64,000 nt of DNA from Pseudosulfitobacter koreensis (GCF_024733015.1 NZ_JANKJG010000001.1:310001-374000); one strand, 5' to 3'; shown: positions 1-9,826, numbered from the stretch's first letter. The notes: generated from the sequence alone by a model not told the origin. Numbers and translations: made by a program.

Positions 1-1
1 C

Positions 2-955
2 ACAGACGACACCGAGCAAGGCCCGCCACCCGAGCCACCGCCCGAGACCGCAGAGCGGCAGGACAACGATCTGACCATCCCCGATGATGTCCTGCTGGAC
101 GCCATCACCGCCGCATTGCCCAAGGATCTGCTGGCCGGGCTGGCCGCCCCCGCCGCAAATCAAGGCGCAGGTGCAGGTTCTGGCAGCAAGCGCACAGGGT
201 CCCGCAAGGGCCGCCCGCTGCCTGCACGAAACGGCGCGCGCGCGTCCGGCGCACGCGTCGATATCATCGCCACTTTACGCACGGCGGTGCCTTGGCAGAC
301 CCTGCGCAGACAGAGCGCGCCGGAAAGCACCCGACCCGACACCCAGCCGATTATCCGCTTCAGTGACCTGCGGCACAAACGCTATCAAAGCCTGTCTGAC
401 CGGTTGCTGATCTTCACCGTCGATGCCTCCGGCTCTGCGGCGATGGCGCGGCTGGCCGAAGCGAAGGGTGCCGTGGAATTGCTGCTGGCCGAAGCCTATG
501 CGCGTCGCGATCACGTCTCCCTGATCTCGTTTCGCGGAAGTGCGGCAGAGGTGCTGCTGCCGCCGACACGGTCACTGGTGCAGACCAAGCGCCGTCTGGC
601 AGCGATTCCGGGCGGCGGTGCCACACCGCTGGCCGCAGGTCTGACCGCCGCGATGACGCTGGCGCAAACGGCGCGGCGCAAGGGCATGACGCCCACAGTC
701 ATCGTATTGACCGACGGGCGCGCCAATATCGCGCTGAACGGCCAGCCGGATCGCCGAAAAGCCGCCCAAGACGCGCAGGACACTGCGGCCAAACTGGCGT
801 CCCTGGGGATCGAGGCATTGGTGATCGACACCACGATCAGGCCCGAAGCAGCACTTAAGACGCTGGCCGATACGATGCGCGCACAGTACGTAGCGCTGCC
901 CCGCGCCGATGCCAAGAGCCTGTCTGCCGCCGTCGCCACATCCCTGAAGGACTGA
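2..955 (+). CDS. bchD: Magnesium chelatase subunit D, C-terminal part (5' end outside window)
   Basis: This is the C-terminal part of the large accessory subunit of Mg-chelatase, which with BchI and BchH inserts Mg2+ into protoporphyrin IX at the start of bacteriochlorophyll synthesis. The frame is open from the window edge. It first encodes an acidic, Pro-rich linker (PPPEPPPE), then an Ala/Arg-rich stretch, then a von Willebrand A domain with the MIDAS motif DASGSAA and the later VLTDGRAN motif. That order (linker then integrin-I domain) is typical of BchD. The bchO start lies 5 bp beyond the stop, as expected for a bchI-D-O operon. The AAA domain and start codon are not in the window. Identification is firm. 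Confidence 0.95.
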   Translation, partial: TDDTEQGPPPEPPPETAERQDNDLTIPDDVLLDAITAALPKDLLAGLAAPAANQGAGAGSGSKRTGSRKGRPLPARNGARASGARVDIIATLRTAVPWQTLRRQSAPESTRPDTQPIIRFSDLRHKRYQSLSDRLLIFTVDASGSAAMARLAEAKGAVELLLAEAYARRDHVSLISFRGSAAEVLLPPTRSLVQTKRRLAAIPGGGATPLAAGLTAAMTLAQTARRKGMTPTVIVLTDGRANIALNGQPDRRKAAQDAQDTAAKLASLGIEALVIDTTIRPEAALKTLADTMRAQYVALPRADAKSLSAAVATSLKD

Positions 956-960
956 GCGCG

Positions 961-1824
961 ATGAAATGGGCCGACGCACGCGCAACATGGCCTCTTGCCC
1001 GGCATTCGCGCTTTGTCACGCAAAAGCCGCACCGCTGGCATTTGCAGGAAGTGGGCGAAGGACCGACCTTGCTGCTGATCCACGGCGCGGGGGGGGCCAC
1101 GCACAGTTGGCAGCATCTGTTCCCTCTGCTGGCTGCGCACCACCGGTGCATCGCCGTCGATCTGCCCGGTCAGGGCTTTACCCAGCTTGGTGCGCAACAT
1201 CGCTGCGGTCTTGATCCGATGGCCGAGGATCTGCTGGCGCTCTGTCATGCAGAGGCGATTGACCCTGTGTGCATCATCGGACATTCCGCCGGGGCCGCCA
1301 TCGCGCTGCGATTGGCCGAGATGATGCAACCGTCGCCACCGGACGTCGTCGGGATCAACGCGGCGCTTGGCACATTCGAAGGGCCGGCCGGAGTGCTGTT
1401 TCCGGTACTGGCGAAGACAATCGCGATGCTGCCGCTGGCCGCCAATCTGTTCAGCGCGACCGCGTCACAACAGTCGGTCGAGCGGATCATCAAGGGCACA
1501 GGTTCGACACTGCCCCCGCAGGAGATCGCCCTTTACCGCCGCCTGGTTGCCAGCCCCACGCACGTCAGCGCCACGCTGCAGATGATGGCGCAGTGGCAGC
1601 TGGAGCCGCTTCTGGACCGCTTGCCAAGAAACACCGCGCGCACGCTGTTGATCACCGCCAGTGGCGACAAGGCCGTGCCGCCCGCCACATCGCAAAAGGC
1701 CGCCGAAAAGATGCCCAATGCGACGTGCAAGAGCCTGCTTGGGCTGGGGCACCTTGCCCACGAAGAAGACGCCGTGGCGGTCGCTGCCCTGATCCTCCCG
1801 TTTCTGGAGGGCGCCCGCGCCTGA
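961..1824 (+). CDS. bchO: Alpha/beta hydrolase BchO, Mg-chelatase accessory protein
   Basis: A 287-residue alpha/beta-fold hydrolase. The oxyanion region HGAGGATHSW and the nucleophile elbow GHSAGA are clear, and a late catalytic-His context (GLGHLAHEED) is present. It follows bchD by 5 bp, the standard bchI-D-O arrangement of purple-bacterial photosynthesis clusters, and this context is what separates it from generic hydrolases. BchO is needed for full Mg-chelatase activity in vivo, but its exact reaction is not settled in the literature I know. The start ATG is the first in frame after bchD. Confidence 0.92.
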   Translation: MKWADARATWPLARHSRFVTQKPHRWHLQEVGEGPTLLLIHGAGGATHSWQHLFPLLAAHHRCIAVDLPGQGFTQLGAQHRCGLDPMAEDLLALCHAEAIDPVCIIGHSAGAAIALRLAEMMQPSPPDVVGINAALGTFEGPAGVLFPVLAKTIAMLPLAANLFSATASQQSVERIIKGTGSTLPPQEIALYRRLVASPTHVSATLQMMAQWQLEPLLDRLPRNTARTLLITASGDKAVPPATSQKAAEKMPNATCKSLLGLGHLAHEEDAVAVAALILPFLEGARA

Positions 1825-1861
1825 TCCCCCCAAGCCAGCCCAATTCACAAAGGAAGCAGAC

Positions 1862-3142
1862 ATGTCGCACATCAAGGATCATCCGCTGCGCTATGAATTG
1901 GCCAACGAGCTTCACGCCCGTCCGTTTCCGACGTTGCAGGTGCCAAGCACCGCCGCCTATCTTGCCATCAAGCCGGTCAGCAACGCAGCCAAGCGGGACC
2001 GGTCGGCAGACATGGCGCATCTGAGCGATCTTCTGAAACGGCACGGCGCGCCCTGCCCACCTGCGGACGCGACGCATTTTTCCGGAAAAATCGGCCAGCA
2101 CAGGCTGAAATGGGAAAGCCATACCGAATTCGTGACCTACACGGCCTTTTCCTATGCTGTCAGCGACCGCCCCTTCGACCCCACCGACTTCGAAGTGTTC
2201 CCAGCCGACTGGCTGGCACAGGCACCCAGCGCCCGCATCACCTCGGCCTTGATCCGGATCGTACCCGCCACCAGCGACACGCAACTGATGGAAGAGATCG
2301 CCAACTGGTTCGTTCCCGAAAGCGCCGCAGTCGCCTCGGTTCTCGGCAAGGCCGCGACAATTGCGGGCGACTTTCGCATAGATACAGCGGGGCACCTGCG
2401 GTTTCTGGTCTCCGTGACACCTGACATTGGGGAAAAGGACGTGGGCCGGATTGTGCAAAGCCTCTGCGAGATCGAAACCTACAAGACGATGTCGATGCTG
2501 GGCTTTTCGCGGGTGCGCACCATGTCGGCGCGCATGGGGCATATCGACGACCAACTGGGCCACCTGATGAAGGAAATGACCGGCGGCAAGGACACCGCCG
2601 AGGATACTCTGGACGAGTTGCTGGAAGTGTCAGCCGAGCTGGAATCGATGGCCGTCGACACCTCGTTTCGCTTCGGCGCGACCTCTGCATACGTCAAGAT
2701 CGTCGATCAGCGCATCACCAGCCTGCGCGAAGAGCGGTTTGCGGGTCGCCAGACCTTTGCCGAGTTCATGACGCGGCGGTTTCTGCCAGCCATGCGGACG
2801 GTCGAGGCGACGCAGAAAAGACTGGGCACCATGGCAGATCGCGCCATGCGCGCCAGCGATCTGTTGCGCACACGGGTCGACGTGACACGCAGCGCGCAGA
2901 ACCAGGTGCTGCTGGAAAACATGGACAAACGCGCCGATCTGCAATTGCGCCTGCAAAAAACTGTCGAAGGGCTGAGCGTCGTGGCGATCAGCTATTACGC
3001 AGTCTCGCTGTTGGGCTACATGCTGTTTCCGCTCAGCGTGCCCCTGGGCATCAGCAAGGTCGTGATGACGGCTGCCATAACGCCTGTCGTCGTCCTGGGG
3101 GTGTGGTGGATGATCCGGCGCGTGCGCATGAAGATCACCTGA
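1862..3142 (+). CDS. DUF3422 family membrane-anchored protein
   Basis: A 426-residue protein of the DUF3422 family, recognised by the N-terminal signature HPLRYELANELHARPFP and by overall length. Most of the chain is soluble. A helical central part (about residues 200-350) leads to two hydrophobic segments near the C-terminus (about residues 370-390 and 395-415), followed by a basic tail. Its function is unknown to me. It starts 37 bp after bchO with an AAAGGAAG ribosome-binding site and may be read through from the bch operon. It faces the convergent PucC-like gene, whose stop lies 4 bp away. The family also occurs outside phototrophs, so a role in pigment synthesis should not be assumed. 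Confidence 0.85.
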   Translation: MSHIKDHPLRYELANELHARPFPTLQVPSTAAYLAIKPVSNAAKRDRSADMAHLSDLLKRHGAPCPPADATHFSGKIGQHRLKWESHTEFVTYTAFSYAVSDRPFDPTDFEVFPADWLAQAPSARITSALIRIVPATSDTQLMEEIANWFVPESAAVASVLGKAATIAGDFRIDTAGHLRFLVSVTPDIGEKDVGRIVQSLCEIETYKTMSMLGFSRVRTMSARMGHIDDQLGHLMKEMTGGKDTAEDTLDELLEVSAELESMAVDTSFRFGATSAYVKIVDQRITSLREERFAGRQTFAEFMTRRFLPAMRTVEATQKRLGTMADRAMRASDLLRTRVDVTRSAQNQVLLENMDKRADLQLRLQKTVEGLSVVAISYYAVSLLGYMLFPLSVPLGISKVVMTAAITPVVVLGVWWMIRRVRMKIT

Positions 3143-3146
3143 GCGC

Positions 3147-4430
3147 CTATTCGGCGGGCACCAGCTCTGCGGGCCGCCGCTCTGCGTTGGCCATGATCCG
3201 CGCCGCCATCACGGCGGCGGCAACAAACACCACAGCCTCGGCCAGGAACACGATGCCAAACGCAGGCCCGTCCGCCACCACCGCGCGCATCACGTCGACC
3301 GCAACCGCGCCTGTCAGACCGCCAAAGCCTGCCGCCACAGCCTGTGCGGCCCCCCACAGCCCCATCCGCGTGCCTTCGCGCTGGCCGCGCCCCTGGGACG
3401 CAAGCGCCATCATCGACCCGATGGCCGCCACAGCGAACATCCCGTTGAAAAACCCAAGGCCAACGACAAGCGGCGTCAGCCCAAGCATGGTCGCGGAAAA
3501 GCCGGTCATGGCGATCAGGCCCAGAAACAGTGCCGAACCCAGACATCCCGTCACGACCCAGGCGCGCAGGCTCCCCAGCTTCAGCCCTGTCGCGACGACA
3601 CCCACCGTCAGCATCCCCAGAAAAACGCCACCGTTCTGCATCCCGCTGAGCGAAGTCGATTGTCCGGGCGTAAAGCCAAAAACCAGTCCGGCATAGGGCT
3701 CCAGGATCAGTTCCTGCATGAAATAGGCGTTCATCGCCAGAAACACGAAGACCGTGAAATGCCGCGTCTCGGCTTCGGCCCAGATTTCCCGAAGCCCCTG
3801 CATGAACGGCGTGCTGTCGGACTGCGGCGTGACGGTCACGCGCTGCTCGATCCGGCCGATCGCCAGCACGGTGACCCCCCATGCCAGCCCGCAGATTGTC
3901 GCCACGACCACCATCAGTCTTTGCGGTGAATAAGGGTCGAGAAAATGGCCCGCCAGACCTGCGGTCACGGCAATGCCGAAGATCATCATCAGCCAGGTGA
4001 TCGTCGCCGCCGCCGCACGACGATGCGGCGCAGTCGCCGTCGCCAGCAATGCCAGCAAAGACGTGCCCGACGCCCCCACGCCGATCCCGATCAAGGCGTA
4101 GCACAGAACCGACAAGAAGACCGCGATCCAATAGCTTTGCGCAAACAGTGTGACGGCAAAGGCCGCACCCAATGCGCCCAGCGCCAGAACGCCCATGCCG
4201 CCCACGATCCAGCGCGTGCGCTTGCCGCCAGTGTCCGAGGTGAACCCCCAGCGCGGACGCGACAACTGGATACCATAGTGCAGCCCGACCAGAAGCCCCG
4301 GAAGCACGGCAGGCAAGGCAAACTCGACCACCATCAGCCGATTGAGCGTGGACGTGGTCAACACCACGATCGCCCCCAGCGCCATCTGGACAAGGCCAAA
4401 CCTTACAATCTGAAACCAGCTCAGCGTCAT
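3147..4430 (-). CDS. PucC/BCD-family MFS transporter
   Basis: A 427-residue integral membrane protein with about 12 hydrophobic segments. Its N-terminus (VRFGLVQMALGAIVVLTTST, then NRLMVVEFALPAVLPGLLVG) is the hallmark of the PucC/LhaA/BCD branch of the major facilitator superfamily. Members assist assembly of light-harvesting complexes or handle bacteriochlorophyll. Several paralogues exist in purple bacteria (pucC, lhaA, the bchP-linked one) and I cannot tell which this is. It is transcribed away from the divergent cytochrome gene, and the shared 229-bp spacer carries two PpsR/CrtJ boxes, supporting a photosynthesis role and repression by oxygen and light. Confidence 0.9.
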   Translation of the reverse strand: MTLSWFQIVRFGLVQMALGAIVVLTTSTLNRLMVVEFALPAVLPGLLVGLHYGIQLSRPRWGFTSDTGGKRTRWIVGGMGVLALGALGAAFAVTLFAQSYWIAVFLSVLCYALIGIGVGASGTSLLALLATATAPHRRAAAATITWLMMIFGIAVTAGLAGHFLDPYSPQRLMVVVATICGLAWGVTVLAIGRIEQRVTVTPQSDSTPFMQGLREIWAEAETRHFTVFVFLAMNAYFMQELILEPYAGLVFGFTPGQSTSLSGMQNGGVFLGMLTVGVVATGLKLGSLRAWVVTGCLGSALFLGLIAMTGFSATMLGLTPLVVGLGFFNGMFAVAAIGSMMALASQGRGQREGTRMGLWGAAQAVAAGFGGLTGAVAVDVMRAVVADGPAFGIVFLAEAVVFVAAAVMAARIMANAERRPAELVPAE

Positions 4431-4469
4431 GTCAGCCCGATCTTGTAATAACAGCGAAATTTGTCGTTT

Positions 4470-4487
4470 TGTAATCTTACACTTACA
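4470..4487. promoter_or_regulatory. PpsR/CrtJ-type operator, upstream copy
   Basis: The 18-bp sequence is TGT-N12-ACA and is symmetrical over five bases on each side (TGTAA...TTACA). TGT-N12-ACA is the established PpsR/CrtJ consensus for repression of photosynthesis genes. It lies between the divergent pucC-like and cytochrome genes, 40 bp from the pucC-like start. Confidence 0.8.
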
Positions 4488-4504
4488 CTTTCGCTTGCAT
4501 CAAG

Positions 4505-4522
4505 TGTTAAGTCCTCCTTACA
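4505..4522. promoter_or_regulatory. PpsR/CrtJ-type operator, downstream copy
   Basis: A second TGT-N12-ACA palindrome whose centre is 35 bp from that of the first copy. PpsR/CrtJ binds paired sites cooperatively, and this spacing is within the range of known paired sites. It lies 138 bp before the cytochrome start codon. Confidence 0.75.
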
Positions 4523-4659
4523 CTCACGCAAAGGCACGTCTGGAACGCTCGGACTGGCCGGATGGTGAAAGAGGGGCGCTTCACGCAAAGTTGCTGCTTG
4601 CTGTCTTTACTGTCCTGGCGTGCGCGCTACCGTACGACCATAAACTAGGAGGAAATAAA

Positions 4660-5127
4660 ATGAAGTTATTGAATACACTCGCCGTCGGGTTCAGCTTGGT
4701 CGCAGCCCCGCTGCTGGCAGAAGGTCATGCCAGCGGCGATGCTGATGCGGGCGCAAAGGTCTTTGCCAAGTGCAAGGCCTGCCACTCCATCGTGGCGGAT
4801 GACGATACCGTCATCGAACGCGGCGGCAAGATCGGCCCCAATCTTTACGGCGTCTACACCCGCCAGGCAGGTTCGGTCGAAGACTTCCGGTACGGCGATT
4901 CGATCGTCGAGGCAGGCGCGGCTGGCCTGATGTGGAACGAAGCCGACTTTGTGTCCTACCTTGCGGACCCCAAGAAGTTTCTGGCCGAATATCTGGACGA
5001 CAGCAAAGCCCGCTCGAAGATGGCTTTCAGGCTGAATGACGACGAAGATGCGGCAAACGTCTGGGCCTATCTTGTCTCGGTCGGCCCCGAAGTCGCAGAA
5101 AAGGCAGAGACCGAAGCCACCAATTGA
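4660..5127 (+). CDS. cycA: Cytochrome c2-type (c551) periplasmic electron carrier
   Basis: A 155-residue precursor with an N-terminal signal peptide (cleavage near LLAEGHA), a single haem-binding motif CKACH at mature residues about 20-24, GPNLYGVYTRQAG in the class I core, and a C-terminal SKMAF motif supplying the axial Met. This matches class I cytochrome c2 (c551 in Roseobacter), which carries electrons from cytochrome bc1 to the photosynthetic reaction centre. The ATG at 4660 was chosen because AGGAGGA stands about 6 bp upstream and the signal peptide begins there; an in-frame upstream extension lacks both. A strong terminator follows. Confidence 0.9.
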   Translation: MKLLNTLAVGFSLVAAPLLAEGHASGDADAGAKVFAKCKACHSIVADDDTVIERGGKIGPNLYGVYTRQAGSVEDFRYGDSIVEAGAAGLMWNEADFVSYLADPKKFLAEYLDDSKARSKMAFRLNDDEDAANVWAYLVSVGPEVAEKAETEATN

Positions 5128-5154
5128 GCTTTCGCAGCAACGCGATATCCCAAG

Positions 5155-5186
5155 CAACGCCTCCCTCAGCGGAGGCGTTGTTTTTC
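5155..5186 (+). terminator. Rho-independent terminator of the cytochrome gene
   Basis: A perfect 10-bp stem (CAACGCCTCC / GGAGGCGTTG) with a 6-base loop is followed directly by a T-rich run, 28 bp after the cytochrome stop. Confidence 0.9.
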
Positions 5187-5423
5187 GTGGCACAACGTTG
5201 CGGAGGCATGCGAGGCACCGCAGTTGAGCCGGATTTGCCAACGAAAGGAAATGTCTGCGCAAGTTGGAATGTCACGAAAAAACGGAAGTGATTAAAGATA
5301 TATAATCAGTCACTTATGTGACTTCCGAAAACGAATCGAAAGCTATTCCCTGCGCACGAAACCTATAGAGTGCGCAAAAATTTTTTGATCTTTTTTTCTC
5401 GATGATCCGAGGCGGATTAAGAC
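5187..5423. other. Non-coding junction between photosynthesis cluster and Tn7-like genes
   Basis: There is no gene here. The stretch is AT-rich and unusually full of dyads: GTCAC-TTAT-GTGAC at 5310-5323, an outer CGGAAGT...ACTTCCG pair around it, and TGATTA...TAATCA inside. TGTCAC at 5270 would fit a Tn7-like TGT terminus. This is the most plausible place for a transposon end, but no partner end was confirmed. Confidence 0.4.
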
Positions 5424-5453
5424 ACAAAAAAAGCCCGCCTCGATGAGGCGGGC
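5424..5453 (-). terminator. Rho-independent terminator of the TniABC-like operon
   Basis: A 9-bp GC-rich stem (GCCCGCCTC / GAGGCGGGC) has a GAT loop and an A-run on its left, which reads as a U-tract on the minus strand. It lies about 30 bp beyond the stop of the minus-strand tniB gene. Confidence 0.85.
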
Positions 5454-5485
5454 CATGAAATCTAAGTCGTCGGATATGATCGGTA

Positions 5486-6451
5486 TCAGTCGTCCAAGGC
5501 TTTCATGAACGGATCATCTTTCCGGTACAGCGTCCTGTAGTCACTGTGGGTGAACGGCGTGGCGACCCGCGAGACCATGGTCTTCCCGACCCACCAGTCC
5601 GTGAAATTGTCCCGGATCAGAGTTTCCGTGCCAGCGTCTTGACATACCATGACCGCGCCCTTTGTAACCTCGATCAACAGACCCCACCGCGATGCCGCGG
5701 CAGCGACCAACCGGTCGAAGAAATCCTGAGTCATCAGATCAGGATCAACGTCCACACCAGCCCGAAGGGCATAGCTGCCGACGATTTCATGAATGGTCCT
5801 GTAATCTTCCGGAATATTGATGTCGCTGAAGCGGATCAGGTTGAGAAGCCGATAAAGCTGGGGCTCCGTCTTCATGTAGCCATCAAGCTCCGGCACGCCG
5901 GAGAAAATCAGCATCAAAGGCCAGTCATGGGATTTCATCAAAGTCTTGAAGGAGTCGAGTACCGCCAAGCGGTCAGCATCGCTCTTTTCACGAAAGATAT
6001 GCTGGGCTTCATCAAAGTGAATGCCGACGATCCCGGCGAGCTTGGCCTCCCGAACGACGATGTCCCAGATCTCGCTCTGGGTCAGCCTAGCTTTTGAGCT
6101 TACAGGATAACCGATGGCATGTGCGGTTGCTTTGCCAAGATCTTTCCAAGTTCCGATGCCCTTCAACACGCACTCTGCGAACCGCGCGCGCGAACCATCG
6201 GGGAGAGCAATGTTGTCAGCGTTGAACCGGCGGATCAAGGCGCCAATTTCGGTGGTCTTACCCGTGCCGGACGGTCCCGTTACGAGCAGTCCTTCGGTCT
6301 CGAAGCGACCGCCACCGATCAGATGCCCCAAGTGCGAACTGAACACACGGGCGAAGTCTGACTTCAGTTTTGCCGCGCGACCCAAAGGATAAATACGGCT
6401 GCCCGTATGCGCGGCTGCATCCCGATATGCCTCTATGATGAATTCGCTCAT
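5486..6451 (-). CDS. TniB/TnsC-type transposition AAA+ ATPase
   Basis: A 321-residue AAA+ ATPase with Walker [11 protein letters not shown] (about residues 59-68) and Walker B-like IHFDEAQHI, as in TniB/TnsC. In Tn7-like and Tn5053-like elements this protein links the target selector (TniQ/TnsD) to the transposase and sets target immunity. It overlaps the upstream transposase gene by 4 bp (ATGA), so the two are translationally coupled, and it ends at a terminator. It is the last gene of a tnsA-tnsB-tnsC order. The partner TniQ is not in this operon but 18 kb away. Confidence 0.88.
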   Translation of the reverse strand: MSEFIIEAYRDAAAHTGSRIYPLGRAAKLKSDFARVFSSHLGHLIGGGRFETEGLLVTGPSGTGKTTEIGALIRRFNADNIALPDGSRARFAECVLKGIGTWKDLGKATAHAIGYPVSSKARLTQSEIWDIVVREAKLAGIVGIHFDEAQHIFREKSDADRLAVLDSFKTLMKSHDWPLMLIFSGVPELDGYMKTEPQLYRLLNLIRFSDINIPEDYRTIHEIVGSYALRAGVDVDPDLMTQDFFDRLVAAAASRWGLLIEVTKGAVMVCQDAGTETLIRDNFTDWWVGKTMVSRVATPFTHSDYRTLYRKDDPFMKALDD

Positions 6452-8673
6452 ACTTTACTCTCCGTGATGGGGCTGAACATAGGTTTCGTTTTTGCTGTCG
6501 GATCATCGAAATCCTCGAGGCCTACCTGCACTTCGGATTCAAGAGAAGCCATTTCATGCATTGGGTCCGTCGGCTCCTCTGCCAAGGTTGGCACTGGCCG
6601 ACGTGGACTGTCGTACAGGTTGCGGTCCATGATGCTTCCAGGGGATGCTGTCACCATCGAACGGGACAGAGGAGCAAGCTCCACGTGGGCCATTTCGGCG
6701 GCTTCCCTGCGAAGCCTGTCGATTGTGACGTAGGATGACGGCAAATCAGAGTCAGGGAAAAACCCTGAATCGCGGATCCTGCGCCGACGCGCTTCCGAAA
6801 GATGCTGTGCATGCAGCATCCGCAGTTCTGGGTTGGCCTCAATCGCAGAGCGTTTCACGGCGAGGGCTTCGTCCAGCGTCAGATCTGCAAAGGTGGTCAT
6901 CGAAAGACCCGCGGTGATGACTTTGTTCGTTTCCTGAGACAGGACGCTGACTTGACGGAGGTCGTCCGGATCAAGCATTACCGTACACTTCTTGCGTGCG
7001 CCTCCCGCGAAATTCTGAAGGTCCGGAGAATTGTAAGGTATGCCGAAAATCTGGACACCTTCGGATGTCGTTGTTGCCTGTTCCTCGACTCCCAGGTGAA
7101 CGCGCAGTTGCTCTGAATTCGGAGCGTCAATACCTTTGGTCCTCTGAGAGACCTCTCCAAATTTCTGCCAAGGGGTCGCACCAAACATGCCCGTCCCATT
7201 GTGTGGAGTGTACGGGTATTCATCAACAAAGAAACGGGTGATGATCCCCATCAACGCGTCAGGCGTGATCTCAGCCTTCTTCTGACCGTCATATCCGTTC
7301 AATTCGCCCGGCCGACTGCCCGTATACCCGGGCAGGAAGTTCAGAACCTTCCATTGCAGTGTGCCGAACATCCGTTCCACATAGGTATTGTCAGTGGAAT
7401 TGTACGCCCGACCGGTCACGACGGCAGTGCCGAGCCCGAGCTGGCTCGCGTAAACATCAGCGTTGCGGGCAGCTGTGCCGTTGTCTGACTTTACCAGTGC
7501 CAAACTCACCGGCGGCGCTGGCTCCCGGTTACAGCCATAACGGACCTTTTCACGGGTTTTGTCCCGCAGTGCCATGCGGAGAAGTTTCTTCTGATGGTCG
7601 CCATCGGCCGATTCAGCAAGGGTCCACGCCAGAGGCAACCTGGTGGCCAAGTCCAGCATGTAGAACAACCAGAGACGACTGATTTCCCCTTCCTCGAGAG
7701 GGTCATTCGCCTTCTTAGGATCTATTTTCTTGATCCCAGTGTTACCCTTCGCATCCGTAAAGATCGACAAAAGATACTGATCGGTCGGACAGGTCTCGCC
7801 GTACTTCAGTGCGCGCACATCCGTACAGCCCGCCCCGTACTTGTTCTGCGCGTGGCGTTTCCCATTACGCCCCGATTCCTTCAATGCTGGGGATAACAGG
7901 CTCAGCCGTGTGCGGATCGTGGTGATCGATGGCAACTTGACGCCGTTCAGAATGTCATATTCCGAAAACTTGAACGCCTCTTTCGCACCCTCATAGAGCG
8001 GGGCAATTTTCGGCTGCCGTTTTTCCATGTAGAGGTTCGCGACGTAATCGACAAAACGCTCCTGCGTGGGGCACAGACGTTGCCTTTTCTCTTCCTGCGG
8101 GCCTTTCCGATGATGCCTGCGCATCAAGACAACCGGCTCGCGACCGTACCTGATAAAATTGTTGCGCATTTCCTGAAGTACGCGACCTGTGGGCAAGGAG
8201 TGCGGACGCGTGGCACTGCCGATATGGACGTCATTGAAGAGCTTAGGATTATTGGAGAGTGTCTTTGCCATTTCGCGAAGACGCTGCCGGACATCGCGGC
8301 GATCCAGGAGCCGCTGGGTGAGTTTCCTGCCCTCATTTTCGAGGCCATCCATAGCGTGGACGAGCCCGAGACGCGCACGTACATCGCGCTGTTCATCCTC
8401 GGAGAGCTGAGCAACCTTTTCCAAGCCGCCAGTATAGGCCAGAAGGTTTTTGCGGCGCTCGGCCATCACTGGCGTGATGACCTGGCCGTCGCCGACAGTC
8501 AGGGCGTCGTTGATCCGCTGGAATGGCAGAACCAAGCATTCACCATCGTCGAGGCCCTCGACGGCATAACCGTCGGCCTCCTTGCCAACCACGCGCCAGC
8601 GGCGCCGTTCCAGGACCAATTCGGAGCCCTGAGGGATCCTATAGTCTACGACGACTGACATCAGGCGAGCCAA
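6448..8673 (-). CDS. TniA/TnsB-type DDE transposase
   Basis: A 741-residue transposase of the Mu/TniA/TnsB integrase class. It has an N-terminal helical DNA-binding part, then an RNase H-fold core with [14 protein letters not shown], the second Asp in VKSDNGTA and the Glu in [11 protein letters not shown], which is the DDE spacing expected for rve-type cores. A Mu-transposase C-terminal barrel region follows. Length is normal and no interruption is seen, so the gene looks intact. It overlaps the TnsA-like gene upstream by 13 bp and tniB downstream by 4 bp, a compact transposition operon. It cuts and joins the 3' transposon ends. Confidence 0.9.
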   Translation of the reverse strand: MARLMSVVVDYRIPQGSELVLERRRWRVVGKEADGYAVEGLDDGECLVLPFQRINDALTVGDGQVITPVMAERRKNLLAYTGGLEKVAQLSEDEQRDVRARLGLVHAMDGLENEGRKLTQRLLDRRDVRQRLREMAKTLSNNPKLFNDVHIGSATRPHSLPTGRVLQEMRNNFIRYGREPVVLMRRHHRKGPQEEKRQRLCPTQERFVDYVANLYMEKRQPKIAPLYEGAKEAFKFSEYDILNGVKLPSITTIRTRLSLLSPALKESGRNGKRHAQNKYGAGCTDVRALKYGETCPTDQYLLSIFTDAKGNTGIKKIDPKKANDPLEEGEISRLWLFYMLDLATRLPLAWTLAESADGDHQKKLLRMALRDKTREKVRYGCNREPAPPVSLALVKSDNGTAARNADVYASQLGLGTAVVTGRAYNSTDNTYVERMFGTLQWKVLNFLPGYTGSRPGELNGYDGQKKAEITPDALMGIITRFFVDEYPYTPHNGTGMFGATPWQKFGEVSQRTKGIDAPNSEQLRVHLGVEEQATTTSEGVQIFGIPYNSPDLQNFAGGARKKCTVMLDPDDLRQVSVLSQETNKVITAGLSMTTFADLTLDEALAVKRSAIEANPELRMLHAQHLSEARRRRIRDSGFFPDSDLPSSYVTIDRLRREAAEMAHVELAPLSRSMVTASPGSIMDRNLYDSPRRPVPTLAEEPTDPMHEMASLESEVQVGLEDFDDPTAKTKPMFSPITESKV

Positions 8674-9392
8674 ATCCGCGAGTATTCACAGATAACCGCA
8701 TGCCAGTTCGCCTTGATAACGCCCTGCCCGACATGGCGAAGAATTGCGTTGAATGCCCGAGCTGCCGGGACCTCGCACTGCGTCAGCAATTCACGCATCA
8801 GCCAGTACCGGCCTGTGCGAGCACAATCGAGGACATGGGTGTCGGCTTCTTCGTCGACGGTCTCACTCGCCCTGTAGATACGTATCAAATTGTCCCGATA
8901 AGCACGCGTGTAGTGGTCGCCATTCACGACGATTTTGTCGTCCGCAAACCATGCCGGAGTGGCTTCGAAAATTGCCTTGATTTCGTCCTTGGTTTTTTGA
9001 CGTGCGAGGCTCTCGCCATGGCGGACATATACCGCGCGTCTGAACCCATCCCTGAAGGTGATACGCAAATCGAAGCTATGTTCCGCCAGCTTCCCCTTGC
9101 GATTGCGGTAAGCAACGGGCGGAAGCTGCACCTCAAGACCGTAGAGATTGGGTGAGAGGAGCGCTTCGAGGCCGACCGCCATTTCGCGCTGACCATCAAA
9201 GTGATATACCTTGCGCTGTCCCTTCGTGGCGGGAGTGGCGAACGTCATGGACACGCGGGAGGCCGAGCTGCTGCGAGTCAGCGGATTGCGATTGCCGTCG
9301 TAGGGCAGGACACCCAGGATCGGATTCACTTTCAGCGCGGGAAGCTTTTTCTGCTTGCCTGTCGATGTGTCCCATTCGAGAGGATATGGCAT
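8661..9392 (-). CDS. TnsA-like endonuclease subunit of Tn7-like transposase
   Basis: A 243-residue protein first in the tnsA-tnsB-tnsC order. The N-terminal two thirds resemble the TnsA restriction-like nuclease fold: a Glu in [13 protein letters not shown] (E70), an Asp in HSFDLRITF (D108) and a following strand. The final third is helical ([19 protein letters not shown]), like the TnsA C-terminal domain that contacts TnsC. In TnsA the last strand carries a Q-x-K nuclease motif; here the equivalent seems to be AVYVRHG, with Arg at 124 in place of Lys. The cleavage residues may therefore be altered. Assignment rests on gene order plus this pattern. Confidence 0.72.
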   Translation of the reverse strand: MPYPLEWDTSTGKQKKLPALKVNPILGVLPYDGNRNPLTRSSSASRVSMTFATPATKGQRKVYHFDGQREMAVGLEALLSPNLYGLEVQLPPVAYRNRKGKLAEHSFDLRITFRDGFRRAVYVRHGESLARQKTKDEIKAIFEATPAWFADDKIVVNGDHYTRAYRDNLIRIYRASETVDEEADTHVLDCARTGRYWLMRELLTQCEVPAARAFNAILRHVGQGVIKANWHAVICEYSRIWLA

Positions 9393-9826
9393 GACGTCTC
9401 CGTTCTCATCCGCTCGCGCGAGTGAGGTCTTGAGTTAAGGTTTTCGGGTTCGGTCGCGGTTGCCTGAACTTTTTGAAGTTCTTACTGGGCAAGATTACGC
9501 GGCCAACGGCCCTTTTCTAGCGGTGCATATTCAGGTGCGCATGGTGATGCGGAACCGAAGTTTCATCGATCTCTAACCCGCTCAATGCGATTTGGCAGAA
9601 ACCGTTCAACCCAATCCGATTCGAGTCAATTATTATTTTATTACAGCACATTAGCTTTCTATTCCTTCCTCGAAATCCGCACGCCTGATCGCCCCGTTCA
9701 CGTCGGTCGTGAGTATCGTTCCATCACTTGGCCCAGCTCTATTTGCGCCCTGTGACAAGGATTTAGGTTTTGAGTTTTACGAATGAAAGCTTGGGGTAAT
9801 TTTGAGATGTGGATGGAGTATCTACT
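9393..9826. other. Non-coding region upstream of the transposition operon
   Basis: I see no convincing gene. It must contain the promoter of the tnsA-like operon. The stretch at 9650-9668, read on the minus strand, resembles 5330-5347 at the other side of the operon (GAATnGAAAGCTAnT), which could be a shared transposase-binding site, but only one such match was found by eye. Confidence 0.35.

Noticed and set aside
3016..4131. 371-codon minus-strand frame overlapping the PucC-like gene
   Set aside because: An Arg/Gly/Asp-rich shadow frame of the transporter, without hydrophobic pattern or start signal.
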